Below, in pieces: positions 1 through 7,830 of a stretch of 43,400 bases of DNA. The notes beneath the pieces were generated by a model. That model was not told the DNA's origin and searched no databases. It was given only the letters and a program-made list of their open reading frames with translations. The translations under genes were made by a program, and so were the position numbers. Origin of the DNA: a virus; IMG/VR virus record IMGVR_UViG_3300047557_001944, positions 1-43,400 of that record; one strand, given 5' to 3'. Position 1 is the stretch's first letter. The number at the start of each line of letters is the position of its first letter.

Positions 1-238
1 TTGCCTTGTATTCCCATAACATTAAGCTAAACAACCTAGGAAATCCCCTGACAACATTATTGTCACGACTTCCCATATAATCAACATCATCAGACCTTTC
101 TTCATTAATTAATAACTTTGGGTCATCCTCATACTTAAAGGATCTTGAATATAATATTTGGGAACGATACCATTCTTTTGATTTGTCTTGACCACCTGCT
201 TTTTCTCTTAGTTCTTCAAAGATGGTTTTATATGCCAA
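1..238 (-). CDS. T4-type neck/tail-region protein, 5' part only (gp2 or gp3 position)
   Basis: The minus-strand frame stays open from 238 to the window edge and encodes about 79 residues beginning MAYKTIFEELREKAGG. The start is a TTG at 238-236. It is chosen because GGAGG lies six bases upstream (249-245) and no ATG is nearby. The start overlaps the last codons of the gp4-like gene, so the two genes are translationally coupled and co-transcribed. In T4 the gene downstream of gene 4 on this strand is gene 2 (DNA end protector), with gene 3 (tail terminator) next. The sequence itself shows no motif that lets me choose between them. It is rich in charged residues (DKSKEWYRSQ) and has no signal peptide or membrane segment. 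The rest of the gene lies outside the window. The reading frame is secure; the function is positional inference. Confidence 0.6.
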   Translation of the reverse strand, partial: MAYKTIFEELREKAGGQDKSKEWYRSQILYSRSFKYEDDPKLLINEERSDDVDYMGSRDNNVVRGFPRLFSLMLWEYKA

Positions 239-662
239 GGTTATCCTCCGTTAATACTTGGAAAGTCCATCTTCTATCAGCACAAAATTCTTCTGCTGCT
301 TTCCACTTTGCCTGATTTTTTGCGTACTCTTTGACTTCGTAAATCTGTTTTTGTGAGATTTTTTTACCAACCTTTGGTTGCTTTAATTGCTTTTTAGGTT
401 TGACTTCGATTAAACTCTCTTTAATTTCACCTTCAGTTGTTTTATATTTGATGTAGAAGTCTGGATAATATCTATGAATTCGATTATCAAGAGGTGAGAT
501 ATAAGGTATTGAAATTTCTTCACTTGACCACTTCATAATATTTTCATTATGGTCACACCAATACATAAACTTTCTTTCCCATAATGATCTATAAATGATG
601 TTATTATAGTTACCAATATACTTTTCAGGAAAGGAAGGTTTGTATATTCCCTTATAGCTCAT
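228..662 (-). CDS. 4: gp4-like head completion protein (PD-(D/E)XK nuclease-like fold)
   Basis: This 144-aa protein matches what I know of the T4 gp4 (formerly gp50) head-completion family in cyanophages. That family acts on the filled capsid before tail joining. Visible landmarks are YRSLWERKF near residue 24, a conserved PD at 67-68 (HRYYPDFYI) and E86-V-K88 (LIEVKPKKQ). Together these form the PD...ExK signature of the nuclease-like fold reported for the family. The frame could extend seven codons upstream, but the ATG at 662 gives MSYKGIYKP, the usual family N-terminus. It is divergent from the tail-tube-fold gene at 693, as gene 4 is from the baseplate genes in T4. A CTAAATA element at 692-686 may be its late promoter. 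Confidence 0.82.
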   Translation of the reverse strand: MSYKGIYKPSFPEKYIGNYNNIIYRSLWERKFMYWCDHNENIMKWSSEEISIPYISPLDNRIHRYYPDFYIKYKTTEGEIKESLIEVKPKKQLKQPKVGKKISQKQIYEVKEYAKNQAKWKAAEEFCADRRWTFQVLTEDNLGI

Positions 663-685
663 ACATATAATATAGACACTCAAAG

Positions 686-692
686 TATTTAG
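686..692 (-). promoter_or_regulatory. Possible late promoter for the gp4-like gene
   Basis: On the minus strand the sequence reads CTAAATA, 24 bases before the gp4 ATG. It resembles the T4 late -10 element TATAAATA with the first bases degenerate. The match is short in AT-rich DNA, so it is tentative. Confidence 0.35.
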
Positions 693-1454
693 ATGTTCAT
701 AACTAGTAACGATACCTTCGTAAATGATGGTTTGTGGAAGACGGCTAATGCCACAGAATATCTGATACGAAATGAAGGTTTACTAAATCTTTCATTAACC
801 TCAGTTTTTGCTGTCGATATTAAAGCAGGACAAATAGCAGAAAGATTGGGACTCACTAATTACCAAGCACAAATAATATCTGTATTAGCTTATGAAGCTG
901 TTCTACCTGGAAGTTCTTATGAACTCGGTCAAGTATTTGGAGATAGGCAAGGTGTGACTGAGCAGTATCCCACTAGAAGAGTTTATCCACCAGTGGACGT
1001 AAGTTTTTATATTAAAAATGATTATGGTGTTTTATCTTTTTTTGATGAATGGATGAATTTAATATCACCACGTTACGGTACTGAAGGTGGTAAGTTTTCA
1101 AAATTTCCAGTTTTTAAATTTAATTATCCAGATACTTATGAGTGTGATATTAATATCGTAAAGTTTGAAAGAAATCTTAGACCAGAAGGAGAAAGACTTT
1201 CAGCAAAGGGGACAGGTGGAAATATTAATGACCCAAAGACTTATACATATTCTCTTATTAATGCCTTCCCATCGAACATAATATCTGCCCCATTATCTTA
1301 TAGTCAGTCTGATATTTTAAGAACAACTGTCACATTTAATTATGATAGGTTTGTTGTTCAGCAGAATGAAGGAAAATATTTTAATACTAATGCCGAATCT
1401 CAATTTCCTCCTATACCCGATTTACCACCATCTGACTCAAACATAGTCCGATAA
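693..1454 (+). CDS. Baseplate/tail protein with tail-tube-like fold (gp48/gp54 type candidate)
   Basis: This 253-aa protein opens the plus-strand hub operon. Its central and C-terminal parts (PVDVSFYIKNDYGVLSFFDEWMNLIS around residue 100, then TYTYSLINAFPSNIIS and TVTFNYDRFVV around 182-225) follow the pattern of T4 tail-tube proteins. Those have an amphipathic strand, a bending loop, an INAFP-type turn and a final YDRF strand. T4 gp48 (tube cap) and gp54 (tube initiator) share this fold and nucleate the tube on the baseplate, so either role fits. The N-terminal 70 residues are a separate helical segment. The start ATG at 693 has no clear Shine-Dalgarno. The stop codon lies inside the late promoter of the next gene. 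I reject a gp53 wedge assignment, because the LysM-like gp53 features are absent. Exact gp number uncertain. Confidence 0.65.
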   Translation: MFITSNDTFVNDGLWKTANATEYLIRNEGLLNLSLTSVFAVDIKAGQIAERLGLTNYQAQIISVLAYEAVLPGSSYELGQVFGDRQGVTEQYPTRRVYPPVDVSFYIKNDYGVLSFFDEWMNLISPRYGTEGGKFSKFPVFKFNYPDTYECDINIVKFERNLRPEGERLSAKGTGGNINDPKTYTYSLINAFPSNIISAPLSYSQSDILRTTVTFNYDRFVVQQNEGKYFNTNAESQFPPIPDLPPSDSNIVR

Positions 1455-1457
1455 ATA
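1450..1457 (+). promoter_or_regulatory. T4-type late promoter, GATAAATA
   Basis: GATAAATA matches the TATAAATA late consensus at seven of eight positions and lies 26 bases upstream of the gp26-like ATG. The TAA stop of the upstream gene (1452-1454) is contained in the element. Confidence 0.6.
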
Positions 1458-1483
1458 ACTAAAACTGAATTGTATTTTTTAAA

Positions 1484-2215
1484 ATGCCATTACCCAAAAT
1501 TGCAACTCCAACATATGAGTTGACTTTACCATCTACCAAGAAGCAAATTAAGTATCGTCCATTTCTAGTTAAGGAAGAGAAAATTCTGATCCTTGCTATG
1601 GAGAGTGAAAATTTTGATGAGATTGTAAACGCAGTTAAAAATACTCTAAAGGACTGTATTATTACCAGAGGAGTAAAGGTTGACACTCTTCCAAGTTTTG
1701 ATCTAGAATACTTATTTCTTAACATCAGGGCAAAGTCAGTCGGAGAAAGTGTAGAACTTTTAGTGACTTGTCCTGATGATAATGAGACTCAAGTTGATGT
1801 GACTGTAAATATTGACGAGATTCAAGTTGTGGTTCCTGAGAATCACAAGTCTGAAATCAAGGTTGATGATAATATCTCAATCAAAATGAAGTATCCATCT
1901 CTTCAGGAATTCATCGAGAATAATTTTGATTTCAGAAATCAAAATGATAGTGAGGAGACTATTAATAAGTCATTTGAGATTGTTGCTTCTTGTATTGATA
2001 TGGTTTACACAAAAGATGAATCTTGGACATCTTCAGAAGTAACCAAGAAGGAGATGGTGGATTGGTTGGAGACTATGGATTCTAATCAATTTAAAAATAT
2101 TGAGGAATTTTTTGACACGATGCCAAAACTTTCTCACACTATCAAAGTTGTAAATCCAAAAACCAAGAAAGAAAGTGAAGTTGTTCTAGAAGGGTTATCA
2201 AGTTTTTTCGGATAA
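1484..2215 (+). CDS. 26: gp26-like baseplate hub protein
   Basis: This 243-aa protein begins MPLPKIATPTYELTLPSTKK and continues with KYRPFLVKEEKILILAME. That is the characteristic N-terminus of the T4 gp26 baseplate protein family as found in cyanophages (T4 gp26 itself is about 208 aa). gp26 takes part in assembling the central hub. Behind the N-terminal beta region, residues 90-145 are acidic and strand-rich, and the C-terminal part is helical (FDTMPKLSHTIKV and onward). It is preceded by a late promoter and overlaps the next gene in a TAATG stop/start junction, as expected for stoichiometric hub components. No membrane segment or enzyme motif is visible. Confidence 0.8.
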   Translation: MPLPKIATPTYELTLPSTKKQIKYRPFLVKEEKILILAMESENFDEIVNAVKNTLKDCIITRGVKVDTLPSFDLEYLFLNIRAKSVGESVELLVTCPDDNETQVDVTVNIDEIQVVVPENHKSEIKVDDNISIKMKYPSLQEFIENNFDFRNQNDSEETINKSFEIVASCIDMVYTKDESWTSSEVTKKEMVDWLETMDSNQFKNIEEFFDTMPKLSHTIKVVNPKTKKESEVVLEGLSSFFG

Positions 2216-2397
2216 TGATGAGTCATGAAGACTTAGAGTATTATTACCGAACGAACTTTGCCTTGATGCAGTATCATAAATACTCTTTGACTGAGATTGA
2301 AAATATGATCCCTTGGGAAAGAGAGATTTATCTAAGTCTGCTTGAAAACTATATTAAGGAAGAAGAAGAAAAAGCATCAAGAAAGCAAAGTCTCTAA
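2215..2397 (+). CDS. 51: gp51-like baseplate hub assembly catalyst
   Basis: This is a small 60-aa acidic, helical protein (YYYRTNFALMQYHKYSLTEIENMIPWEREIYLSLL). Its size and its place directly behind the gp26-like gene match gp51 of T4-like cyanophages. T4 gp51 is needed for hub assembly but is not found in the finished virion. It shares the TAATG junction with the gene before it and is three bases from the next gene, so it is translated from the same mRNA. The start could also be the second of two consecutive ATG codons. Identification rests on context and the IPWEREIYL motif more than on extended similarity. Confidence 0.65.
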   Translation: MMSHEDLEYYYRTNFALMQYHKYSLTEIENMIPWEREIYLSLLENYIKEEEEKASRKQSL

Positions 2398-2400
2398 CCG

Positions 2401-4521
2401 ATGGATACGAAAGACCTAATTAAAATTAAAAAGGAGAGACTGAGGGAGGAACTAGAGAAGTTAGTTCCTCCTGGATTTTTTTTACAACCACCTCCAAAAA
2501 ATAGAGGTGAGATTTATGATAATCTAGATGAATTTTTAAATATAGATCAAGATCTCTCGATGAGAGTTGGCTATCTTGTAGCATCTAATAAAGGTTATAA
2601 TACAGCAATTGAACATTTAAGATTTTTCGGATTTCATATAGATCAATATCAATCTGTAAAAAATACTGGTTCATTTTTTAATGCTCCCCAATTAAATAAA
2701 GATCTTGAAGAAGCTGCTAACTACATCATTAGGTTTTATGAGTTGGCAAAGATTACTGTCAAAAGAATTGATGAAGAAGTTGATAATCAATTAAAAGTAA
2801 TTCAGAATCAGAGAGATAAACAAAAAGCAGAGCAACAAAAACAAAAGGCAACTAAGTTTGTTTCTGGTGCTACAAGTTTTAGACCAGGAAGTACAATTAA
2901 TGTAAGAGTCTCTAGGGGTCCTGGTATTATTCCAAAGAGGACTGCACCACAACAAGTTCTAGAAACTATATCTAAGAAAACTGCTGATATAGATGTAGAT
3001 GATTCAAAAATCAGTAGCTCTAAAAAATTAGTTACGGATTTAGGAAGAGTAACTCTTCAGATTGAGCAGACGAATAATAATCTGAATCGAGTTGTAGAAA
3101 TTATTGCCGAAGATATTAAGAACACTAAAGATCAAAATAGAAGAGAAGTTGACGAATATAGAAGAAGAGTTGCAAACAGAGGAAGAACTTTAGGTAGAAG
3201 AGAACTTGGTAGTAGTAAAGTTGATGTTGCCGGTGTCGTAAAGAAATATGTCGGCAGTTTCTTTAGTGGAACTGGGGGATCAATTCGTGCTCTTGCATCT
3301 TTTAATTTGCTACAAAAATTATTAGAGGGTGATTTTGTTGGTGCATTAGGACCATTACTTGGAATAGGATTAACTTATCTCCCCCAAGTAGGTGCTCTTG
3401 TTGCAGGATTAATCGGAAAGAAAATTCTAAAAGGAGTCTTTAGTGGTAAAGGAGGAAGAACACCAACTGCTCCTTCTAGGACAAGAATAACTGGAGATGT
3501 TCCAAAGATTCCTAAACTTGGAAAGTTTGGTAAGATTGGTCTAGGTCTTGGTGCATTATCTTTAGGTAGTGCTTTACTAGGTAGAGGTGGATCTGAAGAA
3601 CAAACAAACACTCAACAGAGATTGGAAGATCTTACTCAGCAACAGAAGCAATCTTTAGAACCAGAAAAACTTTCCCCAATACCTCAAAGTGAGTTGAAGA
3701 GATTTGAAAATTTAAATAGAAAATTTGAAGAAGCAATTGATTTCTTACTCAAGAAGCAAAAAGAACAAGAAACTCAAAAAAGAGATAGACCTGGAGGTGG
3801 AGGAGGTTCTGGTGGGGCAGGTAATCCACAATCCTTAAGTTTAATTTCTGGAGATATTCCTAACGAAATGAAATCCTTCATGGATCTCATAGCAACCCCA
3901 GAATCTGGAGGAAATTATGAGGCTATGTATCCAGGAACTACTTTACCTGGAGCAACTGATATGACAATTGCAGAAGTTGCTAGGAGAGCAACTGGACCAG
4001 TTGGAAAATATCAACAAAAACCACAGTTCTTAGAGGAAAGAGCAAGAGCAGTTGGATTAGATCCAAATAAAGATAAATTTAGTCCAGAAAATCAGGATAA
4101 AATTACAAGAGGACATATTACAAATCTTTTAGGTGGAGATGAGTCGAAGGTAGTTGAAAATCTTAGAAGAGATCCATCATCAATTAAGAAGAGACTTGAA
4201 GAAACTCAATTTACTGGACTTCAAAAATACGGATCAGATTTTAATAAGTTGTTTGAGAAGAGAATGAAACAATATGAATCAGCACCTATACCTAGACCAT
4301 TACCTGCCCCTCAAGTACAACGACAACCAGAGAAACAATTAAAACCAGATAATAAAGAAAAAGAATTATCTTTGCTTCCATTAGGATTACCTCCAGCAAC
4401 TCCAAGCATTCCTGCCTCATCTGCAATTGCTACAAATCCTACAACTTCAGTTTCTACTGGTGGTGGTGTGACTGAACTTTTAGCTATGAATTGCAAACTA
4501 TCTTCTGGGTGTGTAGGATAA
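2401..4521 (+). CDS. Baseplate hub protein with muramidase-like domain
   Basis: This 706-aa protein has three regions. The N-terminal third is helical and coiled-coil rich (residues 1-270). The middle (about 278-400) holds a hydrophobic glycine-rich stretch (KYVGSFFSGTGGSIRALASF, GALGPLLGIGLTYLPQVGAL) followed by ITGDVPKIPKLGKFGKIG and NTQQRLEDLTQQQ. Residues about 480-625 resemble phage muramidases: a candidate catalytic Glu501 in PESGGNYEA, then VGKYQQKPQFLEERA near 535. A proline-rich linker and a C-terminus ending KLSSGCVG follow. The likely role is local cutting of peptidoglycan during tail penetration. The middle architecture recurs in the next gene, which has a different hydrolase domain. 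Catalytic function is inferred from short motifs. A tape-measure-like role for the N-terminal part is possible. Confidence 0.68.
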   Translation: MDTKDLIKIKKERLREELEKLVPPGFFLQPPPKNRGEIYDNLDEFLNIDQDLSMRVGYLVASNKGYNTAIEHLRFFGFHIDQYQSVKNTGSFFNAPQLNKDLEEAANYIIRFYELAKITVKRIDEEVDNQLKVIQNQRDKQKAEQQKQKATKFVSGATSFRPGSTINVRVSRGPGIIPKRTAPQQVLETISKKTADIDVDDSKISSSKKLVTDLGRVTLQIEQTNNNLNRVVEIIAEDIKNTKDQNRREVDEYRRRVANRGRTLGRRELGSSKVDVAGVVKKYVGSFFSGTGGSIRALASFNLLQKLLEGDFVGALGPLLGIGLTYLPQVGALVAGLIGKKILKGVFSGKGGRTPTAPSRTRITGDVPKIPKLGKFGKIGLGLGALSLGSALLGRGGSEEQTNTQQRLEDLTQQQKQSLEPEKLSPIPQSELKRFENLNRKFEEAIDFLLKKQKEQETQKRDRPGGGGGSGGAGNPQSLSLISGDIPNEMKSFMDLIATPESGGNYEAMYPGTTLPGATDMTIAEVARRATGPVGKYQQKPQFLEERARAVGLDPNKDKFSPENQDKITRGHITNLLGGDESKVVENLRRDPSSIKKRLEETQFTGLQKYGSDFNKLFEKRMKQYESAPIPRPLPAPQVQRQPEKQLKPDNKEKELSLLPLGLPPATPSIPASSAIATNPTTSVSTGGGVTELLAMNCKLSSGCVG

Positions 4522-4522
4522 T

Positions 4523-6520
4523 ATGGAACAGCAGACTAAAGTAGATATAAAACCGAAAATTACAAGAGCATCTTTTAGACTTTCTGCTTTAGAAAATCTA
4601 AAAGAAGCAACGGAGGATACTAGAAAAAGTTCTGAAAAATTAAAAAGATTATTTGAAAGAAATACTTATCAAAAGAAAACTCAATTAACGGTCCTCAAAA
4701 GATATAAAAGAAGACTTGATGCTATAGAAAGAGAAGAGGAAGCAAGAAGAAAAAGATCATCAAGAAAAAAATTAAAACTTCCAGAACTTAAGAAATTTGC
4801 TGGTTCATTTTTTGCTCCTGGAGCATCAAATGATCCTATGAAAGCACTTGCTACTTTATCATTATTCAAAACAGCAACAAATATATCGGAGGGTAAATGG
4901 TTTGATGCATTTTTATCTGGACTAACAACTGCGGGATTAGTAGCAGGACCTGCTTTATTGGGATTGGGATTAAACTCCATGTTTGGAGATAAAGGAGTCA
5001 AACCTAGAGGAAGAAGAGGACCAAAAGTTTCTGGAGATACTGGTGGGTTTAAATTTAGAACTCCATTTAAGAGAGGAGCAAAAGTAACTGGAGATACTGG
5101 TGGATTAAATCTTCGCAATCCATTTAGAAGAAAACCAAAAATAACTGGTGATGTTGGAAGATTTTCTAAGATAGGAAAAGCATTTGGTAGATTTGGAAAA
5201 TCTGCAATCCCGATTGCTGGTGCTGCTTTAGGTGCTGCTGATGCTGCAATTAGAGCAAACGAAGGAGATGTGACTGGTGCATCAATTGCAGGAGCATCAG
5301 CATCTTTAGATGCTATTTCTGCTGGATTAACAGCAACTGGTATTGGTGTTCTTCCTGCAGCTGCTTTATCTGCTGTATCTTTTGGATTGGATCTTGTTAA
5401 CTTAGTTAGAGATTTAAGTGGTGCTAGTGAAGCAGAATCTAAGAGAAATAAAAAAACTAAGAGGGATAAAACTCCAAAAGAAACTAATACTCAACAAAGG
5501 TTAAAAGAAGAAACTCAAAAACAAAAAGATCTTGCACGTCAAAAACCTACAGAGACTGGTACTTTAACTTTTGCTTCAACATTAAATGGTTACGAAAAAG
5601 TTATTACTAAATTTGAAAAATTTGTAAAGGACTTTAAAGGATTTGGTAAACCAGAAACCTTAGAAGAAACTAGAAGAAATGCAGAAAATGTCGAAAGACT
5701 AGTTGGTAATCAAGAAAGTATTGAAGAACCTGGATATGAATTTACTCAGTTCACAGCACAATATTTAACAGGAGATCCAAATAGTCCTGCATATGATTAC
5801 TCTCACGGAACTTCATCTAACTATCATGATCATATAGCATTTCATGATAGGGAAATGGCTATTAGAGCTTATCAATATTTGGAATCTAAAGGTTTAGATG
5901 TAACAGAATTTCAGGGATTTGATCCAGTGGGAGGACACTCAAGAGGGTCATATCATTATAGAGGATTAGCATTTGATGTTCCAGGTTATCAGTGGGGAGC
6001 AAGTGGTCCTATAGATGATAGACACTTTAATGGATCTAGATTAGTTAGAAAATACTTGAATGAATTTTTTGAGATGGAAAGAACTGGTAATCCCAATTTG
6101 AAACCAAAGAATAAACAACTAAAACCAACTCCAAAACCAACTCCAACTCCAGACAAAAAAACATCCCCAACTCCTACTCCAACTCCCACACCTAATCCAG
6201 ATGCTAGACCGAAAAAAGAAAGAGCTAGTATTAATGGATTTGTCTACGAGATGAAAAACGGAAAGTATTATGAGAATGGAAATGAGATTCAGAAACAACT
6301 ATATGATGCAGTTAAGAAGAATCATAGATCAAAATTTAAAGTAATATCAACTAAAATAGGAGATGATAAATCTGGTGTAGTAATTGCATTCAATCCACAA
6401 ACAGTGGCACCGATGCAACCTCAACAAGATGTTGCACAAGGTTCTTCAACTATTATATTAAATAGTAATAAATCAAAAATTGAAGAAGTATTTACATATA
6501 ATCAATTCCTAAACGCATAA
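4523..6520 (+). CDS. Baseplate hub protein with M15-type D,D/L,D-peptidase-like domain
   Basis: This 665-aa protein is built like its upstream neighbour: a basic coiled N-terminus, then KKFAGSFFAPGASNDPMKAL, a hydrophobic glycine/alanine-rich segment, TGD motifs and NTQQRLKEETQKQKD. Three imperfect copies of a (K)xTGDxGx...PF(K/R) unit of about 20 residues lie at 163-220. Residues about 400-510 hold HSRGSYHYRGLAFDV, matching the SxHxxGxAxD zinc-binding signature of M15-type peptidases (VanY-like), with a further HFNGSRLVRKY helix. A proline/threonine linker (about 532-562) leads to a small C-terminal domain. It probably cuts peptidoglycan cross-links or stem peptides next to the muramidase-like partner. 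There is one base between the genes upstream, and the ATG of the next gene overlaps its stop codon. Enzymatic activity is inferred. Confidence 0.7.
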   Translation: MEQQTKVDIKPKITRASFRLSALENLKEATEDTRKSSEKLKRLFERNTYQKKTQLTVLKRYKRRLDAIEREEEARRKRSSRKKLKLPELKKFAGSFFAPGASNDPMKALATLSLFKTATNISEGKWFDAFLSGLTTAGLVAGPALLGLGLNSMFGDKGVKPRGRRGPKVSGDTGGFKFRTPFKRGAKVTGDTGGLNLRNPFRRKPKITGDVGRFSKIGKAFGRFGKSAIPIAGAALGAADAAIRANEGDVTGASIAGASASLDAISAGLTATGIGVLPAAALSAVSFGLDLVNLVRDLSGASEAESKRNKKTKRDKTPKETNTQQRLKEETQKQKDLARQKPTETGTLTFASTLNGYEKVITKFEKFVKDFKGFGKPETLEETRRNAENVERLVGNQESIEEPGYEFTQFTAQYLTGDPNSPAYDYSHGTSSNYHDHIAFHDREMAIRAYQYLESKGLDVTEFQGFDPVGGHSRGSYHYRGLAFDVPGYQWGASGPIDDRHFNGSRLVRKYLNEFFEMERTGNPNLKPKNKQLKPTPKPTPTPDKKTSPTPTPTPTPNPDARPKKERASINGFVYEMKNGKYYENGNEIQKQLYDAVKKNHRSKFKVISTKIGDDKSGVVIAFNPQTVAPMQPQQDVAQGSSTIILNSNKSKIEEVFTYNQFLNA

Positions 6521-7830
6521 TGGCATCATACTTAAACTACAAAATAAAAGAATTTAAGATTGAGTCCTTGGATGGAACTCAAATTATTGATATGACTTCT
6601 TCTGTTGCATCAGTAAAATATAATGAAGATCTTTGGTCTCCATCTACATCAATTTCATTAGTGCTTGTCAATACTCAAGGATGGTTAACTAAACTTCCAA
6701 TCATGGGAGGGGAAAGGGTTTATTTAATTATAGAACAAGAAGCTACTGGAGAAAGATTAGAGTTTACTGATACCAAAAATACTCATTATATTTACAAAAT
6801 ATTTGCTTCAACTACTGAAGATACTAGAGAAGTATTCTCTATTGAAATTGCCCCAATTGAATTATTCACTAATGAAACAACAAGGGTTTTCAAACGTTAT
6901 CCAGAAAGTGAAGGTAAAGTAGAACCAATTAGTTCTTCTGTGGAGAAGATTCTTAAGAATGTATTAAAAACTAGTAAATCATTAACAATAGAACAAACTT
7001 CAAATAGTTATTCTTTTTATGGCAACTCCAAAAAGCCATTTACTGTTTTGAGTTGGTTAATGAAAAAGTCAATACCATATCTCAAAAACTCAAGTAAAAG
7101 TTCAAAGCAAGCAGGAAGTGCAGGATTCTTGTTTTATGAAAATAAGAGGGGATATCATTTTAGAAGTTTAGATTCTCTCCTTTCTGGATTGAATCCAAAA
7201 ACTCCAAATAATATCACTTATGAAACTTATATTGTTTCAAGAGCAAAAGAGTATGCAACTGCATCTCTGAATTATAGAGTAATTGACACTCCTTCATTTG
7301 AGAAAAATGTTGATGTGTTTAAGAATATGTTGATTGGAATGTATTCCAGTTTAAATTACTTTTTTGATATTAATACTAGAACTCCAAGTGTAATCACTTA
7401 TAAATTGAGTGATAGTTATTCAATCATGAATCATACTTCTGGATCCAATCAAGCACCAAAGTTATTAAATGATTTGGAGAACAGACCATCAAGAATGATG
7501 GCAAAAATTGTTGATAATTATACTATGGAAGGTGTTAAACCATCTGGAAATGTTAGAGATTATAGAGAATATTATCAATCTCAATCTATTGCTAGATATA
7601 ACTTAGCATTTAGTCAGATATTAAATATTACAGTACCATTAAATATGAGACTGACTGTTGGTGATGTAATATATTTGAATATAGGTGTAATAGAATCTAA
7701 AGATGTAAAGGATAAAGATAGATTAAAATCTGGTCTTTATTTAATACAGTCTTTATCACATCAATTCGAAGGAAATCAAGGGTATACTGGACTAAAGTTA
7801 GTTAGAGATTCTTACGGAGAACCAAAATGA
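6520..7830 (+). CDS. gp27-like baseplate hub protein
   Basis: This 436-aa protein begins MASYLNYKIKEFKIESLDGT and has the mixed beta-sheet pattern of hub proteins of the gp27/gpD class (SPSTSISLVLVNTQGWLTKLPIMGGERVYLIIEQ near residues 45-75; KPFTVLSWLMKKSIPYL near 174). In T4, gp27 forms the trimeric torus that carries gp5. Here the following gene is the gp5-like OB-fold protein, joined by an ATGA overlap, which supports the assignment. Length is slightly above T4 gp27 (391 aa). No cysteine motif, signal peptide or membrane helix is seen. The TAATG junction upstream suggests translational coupling to the peptidase-domain hub protein. The family call is by pattern and context. Confidence 0.65.
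   Translation: MASYLNYKIKEFKIESLDGTQIIDMTSSVASVKYNEDLWSPSTSISLVLVNTQGWLTKLPIMGGERVYLIIEQEATGERLEFTDTKNTHYIYKIFASTTEDTREVFSIEIAPIELFTNETTRVFKRYPESEGKVEPISSSVEKILKNVLKTSKSLTIEQTSNSYSFYGNSKKPFTVLSWLMKKSIPYLKNSSKSSKQAGSAGFLFYENKRGYHFRSLDSLLSGLNPKTPNNITYETYIVSRAKEYATASLNYRVIDTPSFEKNVDVFKNMLIGMYSSLNYFFDINTRTPSVITYKLSDSYSIMNHTSGSNQAPKLLNDLENRPSRMMAKIVDNYTMEGVKPSGNVRDYREYYQSQSIARYNLAFSQILNITVPLNMRLTVGDVIYLNIGVIESKDVKDKDRLKSGLYLIQSLSHQFEGNQGYTGLKLVRDSYGEPK

Noticed and set aside
693-1454. gp53 baseplate wedge as the identity of the gene beside gp4
   Set aside because: T4 gene order suggests it, but the residues fit a tail-tube-type fold and lack the gp53 pattern I know from cyanophages.
2275-2282. 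CATAAATA within the gp51-like gene as a late promoter
   Set aside because: It encodes HKY in frame and is more than 110 bases from the next start; expected by chance in AT-rich coding DNA.
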